Shown here one piece after another: positions 48,754-59,508 of a stretch of DNA of 64,000 nucleotides. Numbering within the stretch: position 1 is the stretch's first letter; every line of letters starts with the position of its first letter. A model generated the notes under the pieces. It was not told where the DNA came from. It saw nothing but the letters and a program-made list of their open reading frames with translations, and ran no database searches. Position numbers and translations under genes: made by a program. Origin of the DNA: Anaerofustis stercorihominis (lineage in GTDB: Bacteria > Bacillota > Clostridia > Eubacteriales > Anaerofustaceae); NCBI GenBank assembly GCA_015058295.1, contig SVCP01000003.1:1060-65059 (forward strand), written 5' to 3'.

Positions 48754-49534
48754 TGTAATGCTTGCAGACAGACTCCTTGCAGAATCAAGAAGCAAGGCGC
48801 AGGCGATGATAATGGCGGGAGTTGTGTATGTCAACGGTAACAAAGTCGATAAAGCCGGATATCAGGTGAGTGAAACCGACAACATAGAAGTCAGGGACAA
48901 TGCCTGCCCGTATGTAAGCAGAGGCGGATTCAAGCTTGAGAAGGCTCTCAGGGTATTTGATTTTTCCGTTGACGGAAAAGTTGCCATCGATGTAGGTGCG
49001 TCAAGCGGGGGATTTACGGATTGTATGCTGCAAAACGGAGCTGTGAAGGTATATGCGGTAGATGTGGGTACCAATCAGCTTGTGTATAAACTCCGCATCG
49101 ACGAAAGAGTACATGTTTTCGAGCAGACCAATTTCAGGAATATGCCCTTTGAGCTTATCGGGGAAAAAGTCGATGTTGCCGTAATGGATGTGTCGTTTAT
49201 TTCAATCACAAAGCTTGTCGGGAATCTCAAAAACTTTTTAAAGGAAGATGCGCACTGTGTATTTCTTATAAAGCCACAGTTTGAAGCGGACAAAAACGAT
49301 GTGGGCAAAGGTGTAATCACAGACATAAAACTGCACAGAAATATAGTGAAAAATGTGGTATATGCACTTGCGGATATGAATTATCAGTTGCTTGAGCTGG
49401 ATTATTCTCCCATAAAGGGGCCGAAAGGAAATGTTGAGTTCATTTCGCATTTTGTTCTCAGGGATGAAGTTGATACTTCTGCATATGAAAGTATGGTACT
49501 TGCCGCTGTGGATGCGGCACACGGTAACTTATGA
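48731..49534 (+). CDS. tlyA: TlyA-family rRNA methyltransferase (S4 domain + FtsJ-like)
   Basis: S4 domain RLDVMLADRLLAESRSKAQAMIMAG; VAIDVGASSGGFTDCMLQNGA; GTG start. Confidence 0.93.
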   Translation: MAKKVRLDVMLADRLLAESRSKAQAMIMAGVVYVNGNKVDKAGYQVSETDNIEVRDNACPYVSRGGFKLEKALRVFDFSVDGKVAIDVGASSGGFTDCMLQNGAVKVYAVDVGTNQLVYKLRIDERVHVFEQTNFRNMPFELIGEKVDVAVMDVSFISITKLVGNLKNFLKEDAHCVFLIKPQFEADKNDVGKGVITDIKLHRNIVKNVVYALADMNYQLLELDYSPIKGPKGNVEFISHFVLRDEVDTSAYESMVLAAVDAAHGNL

Positions 49535-50364
49535 TGAAAAATGCTGCTATTATAACGAATATGAAAAAGGACAAGGACCTTTGCGTTACGAAAGTCCTTG
49601 TTGATGAACTGAAAAAATATGGCTGGAACGTAAGTTTCGCGGAAGATCTTATCAGCGCCACAGGAGAAGGCAGTGTCATATCTTCAGATGAAAAATATGA
49701 TGTGTGCTTTGTTATCGGTGGTGACGGAACTGTTCTGAATGCTGTAAACCGATATCCGCACTTTACATTTATCGGCATAAACTTAGGCCGTATGGGATTT
49801 CTTACGGAGATTCCTTCGGGAGAGATCGCTTCTGCTGTGAAAGACATAACAGACGGAAAATATTTCACTGAAGAAAGAATGATGATAAATGTTTCCGCAG
49901 GAGATGTGAGCGTAGATGCGCTGAATGAAGTCAGTATAAAACACAAAGTCGCTTCAGGCATCGGGGAATTCAAAGTTTTTGTGAATGATGTGTTCCTTGC
50001 GCATTACGAAGCTGACGGAATTATCGTTGCGACGCCTACAGGCTCCACTGCATACAATCTTTCCGCAGGCGGCCCTATACTCAGCCCGGCCTGCGAAGGA
50101 ATGATCCTTCAGAGCATCTGCTCTCATTCCATGAATGCAAGAGGCGTTGTTGTATCTGCTTCGGAAGATATAACGGTGATGTTCGACAAGGACGAAAGTC
50201 ATGTTATGGCAGACGGAGATATACTTGATATTGATACAGATGCGATAAGGGTAAGAAAGAGCGAAAAGACAATCAGGCTTATGCATCTGAGTAAGTATAA
50301 TTTTTACAATTCTTTATTTGAGAAGATAAAGCAACCAAATTATTTAAGAGGAGGGCTGTCATGA
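49531..50364 (+). CDS. nadK: NAD kinase
   Basis: VIGGDGTVLNAV, GINLGRMGFLTE, ATPTGSTAYNLSAGGPI. Confidence 0.95.
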   Translation: MMKNAAIITNMKKDKDLCVTKVLVDELKKYGWNVSFAEDLISATGEGSVISSDEKYDVCFVIGGDGTVLNAVNRYPHFTFIGINLGRMGFLTEIPSGEIASAVKDITDGKYFTEERMMINVSAGDVSVDALNEVSIKHKVASGIGEFKVFVNDVFLAHYEADGIIVATPTGSTAYNLSAGGPILSPACEGMILQSICSHSMNARGVVVSASEDITVMFDKDESHVMADGDILDIDTDAIRVRKSEKTIRLMHLSKYNFYNSLFEKIKQPNYLRGGLS

Positions 50365-50813
50365 AACTGGACAGACACGCAAAAATATTACAGATAATAG
50401 AGGATAATATCGTAGAGACTCAGGATGACCTTGCGGAATTGCTCAGGGATGCGGGTTTCAATGTTACTCAGGCGACAGTATCCCGTGATATAAGGGAGCT
50501 GAAGCTTATAAAAGTAATGACCGACGGCGGCAGATATAAATATGCTTCGTACAGCACGGAAAGCACAGGATTTGATTCCCGTGTGGTTACCATCTTCCGT
50601 GAAGCGGTGCTCACTATTGATTATGCGGGGAATTTCGTTTGCCTGCATACAATAACGGGAATGGCAAGCGCTGCGGCAGTTGCTATTGATACAATAAAGA
50701 ATCAAGATATCGTAGGCTGTGTTGCGGGGGATGATACTATATTCATTCTCATGCGCAGTGAAGAAAAGGCAAAGAATATAGTAAAATATTTCAAGAATAT
50801 GCTGAAGAAATAA
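50361..50813 (+). CDS. argR: Arginine repressor ArgR
   Basis: TQDDLAELLRDAGFNVTQATVSRDIRELKLIKV; CVAGDDTIFILMRS. Confidence 0.94.
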   Translation: MKLDRHAKILQIIEDNIVETQDDLAELLRDAGFNVTQATVSRDIRELKLIKVMTDGGRYKYASYSTESTGFDSRVVTIFREAVLTIDYAGNFVCLHTITGMASAAAVAIDTIKNQDIVGCVAGDDTIFILMRSEEKAKNIVKYFKNMLKK

Positions 50814-50831
50814 ATCAGCCGGGAGGCAGAA

Positions 50832-52514
50832 ATGCTCGAAGTACTGTCTGTAAAAAACTATGCAATAATTTCATCCGTAAGAGTGGAGTTTACAAAAGGG
50901 CTCAATGTTCTCAGCGGTGAGACCGGTGCGGGAAAATCAATAATCGTAGGTGCACTTTCCCTTCTTCTCGGTGCGAGAGGAAACTCGGATATGATCCGTG
51001 CAGGAGAGAAAAAGCTCAGCGTGGAAGGTGTGTTCAGTTTTGATGAACTCAATCCTGCCCTGAAGGAAGCTCTTGATGAGAATGATATAGAATATGAAGA
51101 CAACACCCTCATTATCCGCAGGGAAATAAATGATACATCAAAAAACACATGCAGGATAAATGATGTGACGGTAAGTGTTTCCTATCTGAAAAGAATAGGC
51201 TCTCTTCTTGTGGACATTCACGGACAGCACGAGCATCAGAGACTTCTCGCAAAAGAGAATCATCTTTATTATCTTGATATGTATGCGCACGAAAGTATAA
51301 GCGTGGCGCTCGCTGCAGTGGCGCAGTCATATGATTTTATGAATTCCTGCAGGAAAGAACTCGATTCTCTGAAAGTAAAGCAGAAGGAAATATCAGATAA
51401 AAAAGATGAGTACGCTTCTGCACTTGCGGAGATAGAAAAAGTTTCTCCCGTCATCGGTGAAGACGAAAAAATATCCGCAAGGCTGAAGGTCCTTGAAAGT
51501 GCGGAGAAGATATACTCTCTCGTGGACAGTGCGTATGGTCTGCTTTACCTTAAAAATGAAAGTGTCCTGACACTTCTTGGAGATGCAATAAACGAGCTTG
51601 AAAAAGTATCAAAATATGATGACGGCATGGAAAGTATAATTCCAATGCTCAGCGAGTCTCTGATAAACATAGAGGAAAGCGTCAACGAGATACGTGCATA
51701 TCGTTCCAATCTTGAGTTTGAACCATATGAAATAGAAAATCTCAATGAAAGACTCTCTCAGCTGAACCGTCTGAAGAGAAAATACGGCTCCATCGAAGAT
51801 ATACTTGAGCGTCAGGAATATATGAAAGACGCTCTCAGCGGATTCGAAAGTATCGAAGACGATATCGCTCAGGGAGAAAAAAAATATTCCGATGCAGTAG
51901 AATCCTACAGGGAAAACGCATGGGCACTCTCCATACTCAGGCGAAGAGCCGCAGAGAACTTTTCCCGGGAAATAATTTCTCAGCTTAAAGATATGGCCAT
52001 GAAAGATGCGGAGTTTGAAGTCAGATTCACTGAAAAGAAACCTTCACCTGACGGAACGGACGATGTGGAATTTTTCATCACCGCAAACAAAGGCCAGCCT
52101 CTCAGGGAGCTTTCGAAGACTGCATCAGGCGGGGAGGTTTCGAGGATAATGCTTTCACTGAAAAGCATCATCGGTTCCCGTGACGGCATAGAGTGTATGA
52201 TATTTGATGAGATCGACACAGGTATCAGCGGGAATACCGCAAAAGTAGTCGGCCGTAAGATGGCATCTCTTGCAAAGAGTAAGCAGATCATTGCAATAAC
52301 CCATCTTGCGCAGATCGCATCCATGGCAGACGGACATTTCCTTATTGAAAAGAAAGATATTGATGATATTACAACGACATCTCTCAGACTGCTTGAGCGT
52401 GATGAGAGAATAAAAGAGCTTGCGAGGATAGTAGGTTCCGGCGAAAGTGAAACAGCACTTTCTCACGGAGCGAATTTACTCAGCGAAGCTGAAGAATATA
52501 AAAAGGGGATATAA
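50832..52514 (+). CDS. recN: DNA repair protein RecN
   Basis: LSGETGAGKSIIVGALSLLLG, VDIHGQHEHQRL, SGGEVSRIMLSLKSI. Confidence 0.96.
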   Translation: MLEVLSVKNYAIISSVRVEFTKGLNVLSGETGAGKSIIVGALSLLLGARGNSDMIRAGEKKLSVEGVFSFDELNPALKEALDENDIEYEDNTLIIRREINDTSKNTCRINDVTVSVSYLKRIGSLLVDIHGQHEHQRLLAKENHLYYLDMYAHESISVALAAVAQSYDFMNSCRKELDSLKVKQKEISDKKDEYASALAEIEKVSPVIGEDEKISARLKVLESAEKIYSLVDSAYGLLYLKNESVLTLLGDAINELEKVSKYDDGMESIIPMLSESLINIEESVNEIRAYRSNLEFEPYEIENLNERLSQLNRLKRKYGSIEDILERQEYMKDALSGFESIEDDIAQGEKKYSDAVESYRENAWALSILRRRAAENFSREIISQLKDMAMKDAEFEVRFTEKKPSPDGTDDVEFFITANKGQPLRELSKTASGGEVSRIMLSLKSIIGSRDGIECMIFDEIDTGISGNTAKVVGRKMASLAKSKQIIAITHLAQIASMADGHFLIEKKDIDDITTTSLRLLERDERIKELARIVGSGESETALSHGANLLSEAEEYKKGI

Positions 52515-52515
52515 T

Positions 52516-52986
52516 ATGGAAAAGATAGCAAGTTTTCAGGTAGATCACGACACACTTGAACCGGGACTTTACGTTTCCAGAATTGATGAATACAACGGTA
52601 TGAAAACCGTAACCTTCGATATAAGAATGAAAAAGCCCAATGACGGTGATTATCTTACAACTACTGAAGCTCACAGCATAGAGCATCTCGGTGCTACATA
52701 TCTTCGCAACAATGCAGATATAAAGGACAGGGTTGTGTATTTCGGCCCTATGGGTTGCAGAACGGGATTCTATGTGATTTTCTTTGATGACATTTCCGTG
52801 AAGGAAGCTTCGGTGATAATTACGGATATGTTTGAGTTTATCGCATCCTACGAAGGAGAAATCCCGGGAGCAAAGGCAAAAGAATGCGGCAACTATCTTG
52901 ATCTTGAGCTTGGGTGTGCAAAGACTCAGGCGAAGGAGTATCTGGAAGTTTTACATCGCCTTTGTTACGAAAACACGCATTATTAA
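52516..52986 (+). CDS. luxS: S-ribosylhomocysteine lyase
   Basis: HSIEHLGATYLRN, GPMGCRTGFYVIF, KECGNYLDLELG. Confidence 0.96.
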   Translation: MEKIASFQVDHDTLEPGLYVSRIDEYNGMKTVTFDIRMKKPNDGDYLTTTEAHSIEHLGATYLRNNADIKDRVVYFGPMGCRTGFYVIFFDDISVKEASVIITDMFEFIASYEGEIPGAKAKECGNYLDLELGCAKTQAKEYLEVLHRLCYENTHY

Positions 52987-53014
52987 AAAAAGTCCACTGT
53001 GTGGACTTTTTATT
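52984..53014 (+). terminator. Terminator after luxS
   Basis: aaaaaaagtccac-tgt-gtggactttttatttt. Confidence 0.85.
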
Positions 53015-53018
53015 TTGT

Positions 53019-53549
53019 TCAGTTTACCGGTTCTATACGTGTGTATGTATAGCCTTTGTCGTTGAGGGTGTCAATGAGTTCGCCCGGTGTGAGACCGTCG
53101 TAGTCGATGAAGAAAAGGCTGTAATCAGCAATCGCATCGCCTTCGATAACTTCTGTTTCGGCAGGTTCTTCATCGTTCTTCTGAAAATGGATCTCGATCT
53201 TCACGAGTTTGCCGTCTTCGTAATAAAGCGTAAATGAATTCCACTGCATTGCGTCGTCCGCAACGACCACTTTGTATTTTCCTCCGTTTGCCACATCGTC
53301 CGCAGTGTATGTTTTCGGGGGATTTTTCTGTTCTTCCTCTTTTTTCTGTTCTTCGTAATCCTTTACAATTCCGAGTTCACTCAGAAGTGCAGCTCTCTGC
53401 TCTTCGCTCATGGCTTCGATCTCTTCTTCGGAAAATCCTGCTTCTTCGAGGAGCGCCGCATCTTCCTTTGAGATTCCGCTTACATTTCCGCAGGCGCAAA
53501 ATGCCATAAGCATACAGGCTGTAAGTAATAACGCAATAAGCTTTTTCAT
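53019..53549 (-). CDS. Putative lipoprotein
   Basis: MKKLIALLLTACMLMAFCACGN lipobox. Confidence 0.8.
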   Translation of the reverse strand: MKKLIALLLTACMLMAFCACGNVSGISKEDAALLEEAGFSEEEIEAMSEEQRAALLSELGIVKDYEEQKKEEEQKNPPKTYTADDVANGGKYKVVVADDAMQWNSFTLYYEDGKLVKIEIHFQKNDEEPAETEVIEGDAIADYSLFFIDYDGLTPGELIDTLNDKGYTYTRIEPVN

Positions 53550-53663
53550 AAAAGTCTCCTTAAATTTTCTGATGCTGTAAGTATATCACTTTGCCCTGTG
53601 AAATTAAAGAGTATAGAATGTCGTATTTTTGAATTTTGCGGATATACTTTCCATGAAATAAAC

Positions 53664-53692
53664 TGAGGCAGCCATTAAGGGGATGACTGCCT
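53664..53692 (-). terminator. Terminator after dapH
   Basis: gaggcag(cc)att...atgactgcctc stem. Confidence 0.65.
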
Positions 53693-53750
53693 CCGAAAGG
53701 AAGAAAAGTATATAGTATAAGAACACTTGCGCATTCTTATATTATCAGTA

Positions 53751-54470
53751 TTATTTTCTCAGATCATCGAGAATCTCTGTCTTTTCTCTCGTCTGATCAT
53801 CAACATTTTTTACGACGACGGCCGGACTTCCCGCAACTACGGTGTACGGTGCAACATCCTGAGTTACCACTGCCCCTGCTGCAACAACTGCACCTTTTCC
53901 GACACGGATACCTTCCAGTACTACTGCGTTGGCACCTACGAGAACATCGTCTTCGATGATTACAGGTGTTTTTGATGGCGGTTCGAGTACTCCTGCGATG
54001 ACTGCACCTGCACCGATATGACATCTTTTTCCTATGGTTGCCCTTGCGCCGAGCACGGCCCCCATATCGATCATTGTTTCTTCACCGACGACGGCACCGA
54101 GATTGATTATTGCTCCCATCATTATTACAGCGTTATTTTCTATGATTGCGCCTTCTCTTATGAATGCTCCCGGCTCTATCCTTGCATTTACGGGCAGCAT
54201 ATCAATAAGGGGAATTGCGGAATTTCTTCTGTCCTGGACTATTCTGTATGAAGTTATGTTTTCTCTTTCTGCTTCTATAAGCGCCTGTGCGTCCGATGCT
54301 TCCGTAAACACCGTGTACGAGCCACTTGCTCCGTAGTATTCATAGCCGCAAAGTGCATCTTCGTTTATATTTCCTCTTATGTAAAGCGTTACGGGAGTAA
54401 CTTTTACGGACTCCCTGACATACCTTGCAAGTTCATAGGGGTTTGTGAAATCATATGTATTGTTGTTCAT
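53751..54470 (-). CDS. dapH: Tetrahydrodipicolinate N-acetyltransferase
   Basis: Left-handed beta-helix hexapeptide repeats; [45 protein letters not shown]. Confidence 0.95.
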   Translation of the reverse strand: MNNNTYDFTNPYELARYVRESVKVTPVTLYIRGNINEDALCGYEYYGASGSYTVFTEASDAQALIEAERENITSYRIVQDRRNSAIPLIDMLPVNARIEPGAFIREGAIIENNAVIMMGAIINLGAVVGEETMIDMGAVLGARATIGKRCHIGAGAVIAGVLEPPSKTPVIIEDDVLVGANAVVLEGIRVGKGAVVAAGAVVTQDVAPYTVVAGSPAVVVKNVDDQTREKTEILDDLRK

Positions 54471-55234
54471 TATATGTCCTCCATCATAATATCTGCTATC
54501 TGATCCATTGTATAATATCCGTTTTCTTTTCCGATGATCGTCTCTGCGGCAATGAGTGCTCCTTGTGCAAAAACTTCTTTTGAGCCGGCAGAGTGGGAGA
54601 GTTTTATTATCTCATCTTCTCCCGCGAAGATAACTTCGTGTTCTCCCACCACTGTGCCACCTCGGAGGGAAACTATGCCGACTTCGTTTTTATCTCTTTT
54701 TTCGTGTCTTTCATGCCTGCCGTATACGGGATATGTATCTCTTTTGCTGTTTGCCTGTATAACATCATACAGCATCTGTGCCGTTCCGCTGGGAGAGTCT
54801 ATTTTCTTGTTGTGGTGCATTTCAACAATTTCTATATCATAGTCCTGCGATAAAAGCTTTACCGCTTTTTCAAGCAGAACTTTCATTACGCTTATTCCGA
54901 ATGAGAAATTTTTGCTTCTTGCAACGGGAACTTTCTTTGAAAGTTCGAATATCGTTCTCTCATCGTCTTCGCCGATTCCTGTCGTTGCACTTACGAGCGG
55001 TAAAGAATGTTCTTTGCAGTACTCAAGAACATCAACAAGGAGATCCGGATGCGAAAAATCTATTACCATATCTGCATCCACATTTATATCCGCGACTTTT
55101 TCAAACACGGGGAAATTATCATTTAAGTTTACCCTGTCAACTCCTGCTGCTATTTTATGCCCTCTCTGTATTGCTGCAGAGATCACTTTGCGTCCCATTG
55201 CGCCGCCTGAACCGATAAGTATTATTCTCATCAT
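54470..55234 (-). CDS. dapB: 4-hydroxy-tetrahydrodipicolinate reductase
   Basis: [25 protein letters not shown]. Confidence 0.94.
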   Translation of the reverse strand: MMRIILIGSGGAMGRKVISAAIQRGHKIAAGVDRVNLNDNFPVFEKVADINVDADMVIDFSHPDLLVDVLEYCKEHSLPLVSATTGIGEDDERTIFELSKKVPVARSKNFSFGISVMKVLLEKAVKLLSQDYDIEIVEMHHNKKIDSPSGTAQMLYDVIQANSKRDTYPVYGRHERHEKRDKNEVGIVSLRGGTVVGEHEVIFAGEDEIIKLSHSAGSKEVFAQGALIAAETIIGKENGYYTMDQIADIMMEDI

Positions 55235-55239
55235 TTACC

Positions 55240-56118
55240 TCACACTGCATATCCGTAATTTCTCATGACTCCGATGAGTTTTTCCCTGTTCAGACTGTTC
55301 ATATTTACGAGAGGGAGTCTTAGTTCGTTGCTGCACATTCCCATAAGACTCATTGCTTCTTTGATTGTTATGGGGTTATTGTCAATAAACATTGCGTTGG
55401 CAAGATCAAGTGCATAATTTGCACTGTTTCTTGCAGACATAATGTCTCCTGCGAAGAATGAATCGGTGATGTTTTTGACCATTCTCGGAGCGAGATTGGA
55501 AAGAACTGAGATTACTCCGCTTCCTCCGAGAGAAAGTATGGGAAGTATCTGATCGTCATTTCCCGAATACAGTCTCTTTCCTTCCGGCAATTTAGCGCAT
55601 ATCTTCGCGATCTGGGAAATGTCACCGCTTGCTTCCTTGATTCCTGCGATCCTGTTATTTTTGAGAAGCTCGAGGGATAATTCCGCACTCATATTTTTCC
55701 CTGTTCTTGACGGGACGTTGTAAAGTATTATATCCCTGTCAACGGAGGCCGCGATAGATTCGTAACTTCTGAGAATGCCTTCATCGCTGGATTTGTTGTA
55801 ATAAGGATTATTTATAAGAAATCCGTCGGCACCTGCATCCTGCGCATATTCGCAAAGACGGATGACGTGTCTTGTGTTGTTTGTGCCGGTTCCCGCAATA
55901 AATGTCACTCTGCCGTCTATCATTTCTCCTGCAATGCGGAAAAGTTCTGCCTTTTCTTCATCGTCAATAGTAGGAGCTTCGCCTGTTGTGCCTGTTATGA
56001 CAATGGCATCAACGCCGCTTTCAACTTGAAAATCTATAAGTCTGTGTAAGCTTTCGTAATCTATTCTGTCATTTATGAATGGGGTAATAAGTGCTGTGCA
56101 TACGCCCTGAAATGTCAT
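55240..56118 (-). CDS. dapA: 4-hydroxy-tetrahydrodipicolinate synthase
   Basis: VITGTTGEAPTI, LYNVPSRTGKNMS, GIKEASGDI. Confidence 0.95.
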   Translation of the reverse strand: MTFQGVCTALITPFINDRIDYESLHRLIDFQVESGVDAIVITGTTGEAPTIDDEEKAELFRIAGEMIDGRVTFIAGTGTNNTRHVIRLCEYAQDAGADGFLINNPYYNKSSDEGILRSYESIAASVDRDIILYNVPSRTGKNMSAELSLELLKNNRIAGIKEASGDISQIAKICAKLPEGKRLYSGNDDQILPILSLGGSGVISVLSNLAPRMVKNITDSFFAGDIMSARNSANYALDLANAMFIDNNPITIKEAMSLMGMCSNELRLPLVNMNSLNREKLIGVMRNYGYAV

Positions 56119-56237
56119 AGTATGTACTCCTTTTTCGTTATTTTTTTGCTCTCTTATGAAATCCCGTTGAGTGTTTTTTTCACAAGAGCAGACCGTGTTT
56201 TTTATCTGATTGATTGTAATGAATCTGTTTTTGGGTA

Positions 56238-56276
56238 TAAAAAATACACCTCAACAGACCGTCTGCTGAGGTGTAA
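56238..56276 (-). terminator. Intrinsic terminator between asd and dapA
   Basis: minus strand tacacctcagcagacggtctgttgaggtgtattttttata. Confidence 0.85.
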
Positions 56277-56292
56277 GTAGTTGATATAATAC

Positions 56293-57297
56293 TTATTTAT
56301 CAAAATATCCTTTACTGATGAGATACTCTGCGATCTGAACTGCGTTTGTTGCGGCGCCTTTGCGGAGGTTGTCGGCAACAACCCACATATTGATTCCGTT
56401 TTCAACGGAGAAGTCGCGTCTGATACGACCAACGTAAACTTCGTCCGTGTCGCATGTAAGCCTCGGAGTCGGATAAACATTGTTTTCCGGATCATCCATA
56501 AGAACGAGACCGGGAGCATCCTTATAAAGGTTTTTGATGTCCTCAATTTCAAAAGGTCTGATTGTTTCTATGTTTACAGATTCGCTGTGGCTGTAAAGAA
56601 CCGGAACTCTTACGGTTGTTGCGGTAATTTTAAGAGTATCATCACCGAGAATTTTCTTTGTCTCGTTGACCATTTTCATCTCTTCTTTTGTATATCCGTT
56701 TTCGAGGAATGAGTCGATGTGCGGGAGAACGTTATAAGCGATTGGTTTCGGGTAGAATGTATTTTCTTCGCCTTTGATACCGTTTTCCAGATCTAAAATA
56801 CCGCCTCTTCCGCTTCCTGAAACAGCCTGGTATGTGCTATATATTATGCGTTTGATTCCGTATTTGTCATAGATAGGTTTAAGAGCCATTACCGCCTGGA
56901 TAGTTGAGCAGTTGGGGTTGGAGATGATGCCTTCGTTTGTGAGTGCAACATCACCGTTGATTTCCGGGACGATAAGGGGAACGTTATCGTACATTCTGAA
57001 TGCAGATGAATTGTCGATAACTGTTACACCGCATTTTGCGGCAATGGGGGAGAACTGAAGACTTGTTGATCCGCCTGCTGAGAAGAGTGCGAAATCAATG
57101 TCTTTTTCAAATGATTTTTCCGTAAGTTCTTCAACGACCCATTTTCGGTTATCGAATTCGATGGTTTTGCCTGCAGAGCGTTTTGATGCCATGGGGTAGA
57201 GATTTTCTACGGGAATTTTTCTTTCTTCGAGAACCTGAAGCATTTTTCTTCCTACAACGCCTGTTGCTCCTACTACCGCTACGTTATATTTTCTCAT
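56293..57297 (-). CDS. asd: Aspartate-semialdehyde dehydrogenase
   Basis: VAVVGATGVVGRKMLQVLEER, NPNCSTIQAVMAL. Confidence 0.96.
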   Translation of the reverse strand: MRKYNVAVVGATGVVGRKMLQVLEERKIPVENLYPMASKRSAGKTIEFDNRKWVVEELTEKSFEKDIDFALFSAGGSTSLQFSPIAAKCGVTVIDNSSAFRMYDNVPLIVPEINGDVALTNEGIISNPNCSTIQAVMALKPIYDKYGIKRIIYSTYQAVSGSGRGGILDLENGIKGEENTFYPKPIAYNVLPHIDSFLENGYTKEEMKMVNETKKILGDDTLKITATTVRVPVLYSHSESVNIETIRPFEIEDIKNLYKDAPGLVLMDDPENNVYPTPRLTCDTDEVYVGRIRRDFSVENGINMWVVADNLRKGAATNAVQIAEYLISKGYFDK

Positions 57298-57320
57298 TTG
57301 TTTCCTCCGTTCCTTATAAA

Positions 57321-57346
57321 TAAAGCCGACATACTTCGTCGGCTGC
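57321..57346 (-). terminator. Candidate riboswitch expression-platform terminator
   Basis: agccgac-gaagtat-gtcggct followed by ttattta on the minus strand. Confidence 0.75.
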
Positions 57347-57397
57347 ATTTACAGAATAAAATATGACCGTCACTATATTCATTAGTGCGAAATTTTT

Positions 57398-57568
57398 ATC
57401 CCTCAGCAGCACTCCACCTTTTTGGTGACAGTATTACGGCTGTTGACCGTAATACCGAAAAACATACCGGCAAATACACTTCTCTCGGCGGTATACCCTT
57501 TTGTCTTTCTTCTTTTCCGTTTGCCGACGGATCCGCAAGACTACTGATGATGACCGCGCCTCTGACTA
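57398..57568 (-). ncRNA. Lysine riboswitch (L-box) upstream of asd
   Basis: Minus strand: gtcAGAGGcGCGg...AGTAgtc...aaaaGGGtataccGCCGAgagaag...actGTCAccaaaaaggtGGAGtGCTgctga, matching L-box core order. Confidence 0.85.
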
Positions 57569-57659
57569 AAGTTTGTTTGTTGATTATAACACATGCTGTA
57601 AGAAAAATAAAGACCTTTTTTACAGAATTTTCTTTTTTTTATGAAAAAGGGAGACGCTT

Positions 57660-57692
57660 CGAAAAAAAAGAAGACATATAATGTCTTCCTTA
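57660..57692 (-). terminator. Terminator for gene at 57701
   Basis: minus strand gaagacattatatgtcttctttttttt. Confidence 0.85.
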
Positions 57693-57700
57693 AACTATTA

Positions 57701-58018
57701 TTATTTTTCAAATTCGAATGTTACATTCTGCGGCAATGCAAGATTTGCCTCTGCTTCGATGGCTTTGAGGATTGCGCTGAGAACAGGGCAGGTCGCATGT
57801 TTTACATATTTTTTGTATATTCCTGCGATCTCACTTGTTCCGAACGGCGTGAATATCTCCGAGTATGCGTCAAATGTCATATCCTGCAGTTCTTCGTTCA
57901 TTTTTTTGTATGCACCGCAGTCGGACTGAATTGATACAGTGATCTCATCATCGTCATTTGTCTGTGCTATGATGATTGTCTGAAGTTTGCACGGGCCGGG
58001 ATTTACAGTTACTTTCAT
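57701..58018 (-). CDS. Conserved small protein of unknown function (DUF6951-like)
   Basis: VTVNPGPCKLQTIIIAQ...SDCGAYKKMNEEL...CPVLSAILKAIEAEA. Confidence 0.7.
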   Translation of the reverse strand: MKVTVNPGPCKLQTIIIAQTNDDDEITVSIQSDCGAYKKMNEELQDMTFDAYSEIFTPFGTSEIAGIYKKYVKHATCPVLSAILKAIEAEANLALPQNVTFEFEK

Positions 58019-58043
58019 GATTCTCTCCTTATTAATAAAATGT

Positions 58044-58811
58044 TTATATTTTTATTTTCTGAGTCGGTTCCGTAAGTATGGTTACTTTCGGGAGGGATTT
58101 GCTGTATCTGTTTATTACATTTTTTATTCTTTCGAGCTCATCTTTTGTATTTTTCAGATGACAAAGAACCACCTGTTTCGGGCGGAGCATATTTATTATT
58201 TCCCTTCCGCTTCTTTGTCCGACCATATTTGCCGGGCAAAGAAGCACGTCGCATTTCTGCGGGAGTGCTGCCTTCTCAAAATCATATACCTTCTGTGTGC
58301 AGTCACCGAGAGCGAGGATCTTTTTTCCGTCAGCCTGAATGAAATATGCGAGATTTTCCACAACGGAGCTTGTTTCGCCGTCGTGGGGGATACGGTATGC
58401 GGTGAAGGAAAAGTCCTCGAATGATACAGGTACGGAAGAGTATTTCTGCAGCCCTGCAGTGAATATCTGTCCTGCGAGCATATCATTATAGTTTCTCTGC
58501 TGTCTGAGAAGCTGAGTTACGGATCTCGGGCAGATCAGACGGATGTGTTTGTTTCTTTTCAGCAGTTCATTTGCTGTCTGCGGCGATATATGATCCTTGT
58601 GAGCGTGAGTGACGAATATATAATCAATATTATGATACGGCTCTTTAGAAAGAATAAGACTTTCCGCAAAGCCTTCTTCCGGACCGATATATTTGCCGGG
58701 AAGCGGGTCTATAACACCGTCAATGATTATCTTTGTGTACGGTGTAGATATCATTACCCCTGCATTTGCTATATATGTGAGTGTGTTTTTTCCGAAAATT
58801 TTATCGAGCAT
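58044..58811 (-). CDS. MBL-fold metallohydrolase
   Basis: DYIFVTHAHKDHISPQTANELL. Confidence 0.85.
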   Translation of the reverse strand: MLDKIFGKNTLTYIANAGVMISTPYTKIIIDGVIDPLPGKYIGPEEGFAESLILSKEPYHNIDYIFVTHAHKDHISPQTANELLKRNKHIRLICPRSVTQLLRQQRNYNDMLAGQIFTAGLQKYSSVPVSFEDFSFTAYRIPHDGETSSVVENLAYFIQADGKKILALGDCTQKVYDFEKAALPQKCDVLLCPANMVGQRSGREIINMLRPKQVVLCHLKNTKDELERIKNVINRYSKSLPKVTILTEPTQKIKI

Positions 58812-59000
58812 ATGTCCTCCGACGGAAGTTATGTGTGAAAGCATTATACCATAACTTTACGGTTTATTCACGGATTTTATTGATTTAATATGCCCGGGCA
58901 TGTGTTTAAAAGCAAAAAACGGTTAAATTTAATCTGAATTTAATGTTAATGCAGGGAAAATATTATATAATGTACTCATAAAACTTTACGGAGAAAAAGA

Positions 59001-59495
59001 ATGAACATCAAATATTCCGATGAGGTATTGTATCTGGCATCACGCAGCACTCTGTCGAAAAAGCGATGCCACAGTGTGCTTGAGGAATGTGGCGGTGATG
59101 TGAATGAGGCTCTTGACAGGCTTATGATAATCGCCGGAAACAAGTATGACAAGGCAATGGACAATATATCTGCTCTGATTACAGGCGAAAGAGGAAGTAT
59201 CGTAACGGTTACTGAAGGAGGAGAAGCAATATTCAGGGTACCCTGCGCAATAGTTCTTCTGTGTCTGTTCGTTCTCGATATCCCGGGATGGGTGCTGGCT
59301 ATACTTATTATGCTGTTCATTGTGTTCGGTGCGGAAATAAATATTGTATTCACGGAAAACGACCGTTCTTCAAATATAAAGACGGTCAGTGTCGAAGAAT
59401 ACAAAAAAAAGCAGTCCATTTCAAAGAAAATATCAAAAAAGAAAAATACCGGCGGCCGTTCCGGCGATGGTTATAATGAGATCATTATAGAATAG
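59001..59495 (+). CDS. DUF4342-like membrane protein with UBA-like N-terminus
   Basis: LEECGGDVNEALDRLMI; TM PCAIVLLCLFVLDIPGWVLAILIMLFIVFG. Confidence 0.7.
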   Translation: MNIKYSDEVLYLASRSTLSKKRCHSVLEECGGDVNEALDRLMIIAGNKYDKAMDNISALITGERGSIVTVTEGGEAIFRVPCAIVLLCLFVLDIPGWVLAILIMLFIVFGAEINIVFTENDRSSNIKTVSVEEYKKKQSISKKISKKKNTGGRSGDGYNEIIIE

Positions 59496-59508
59496 TATGA
59501 GGGAGAAT

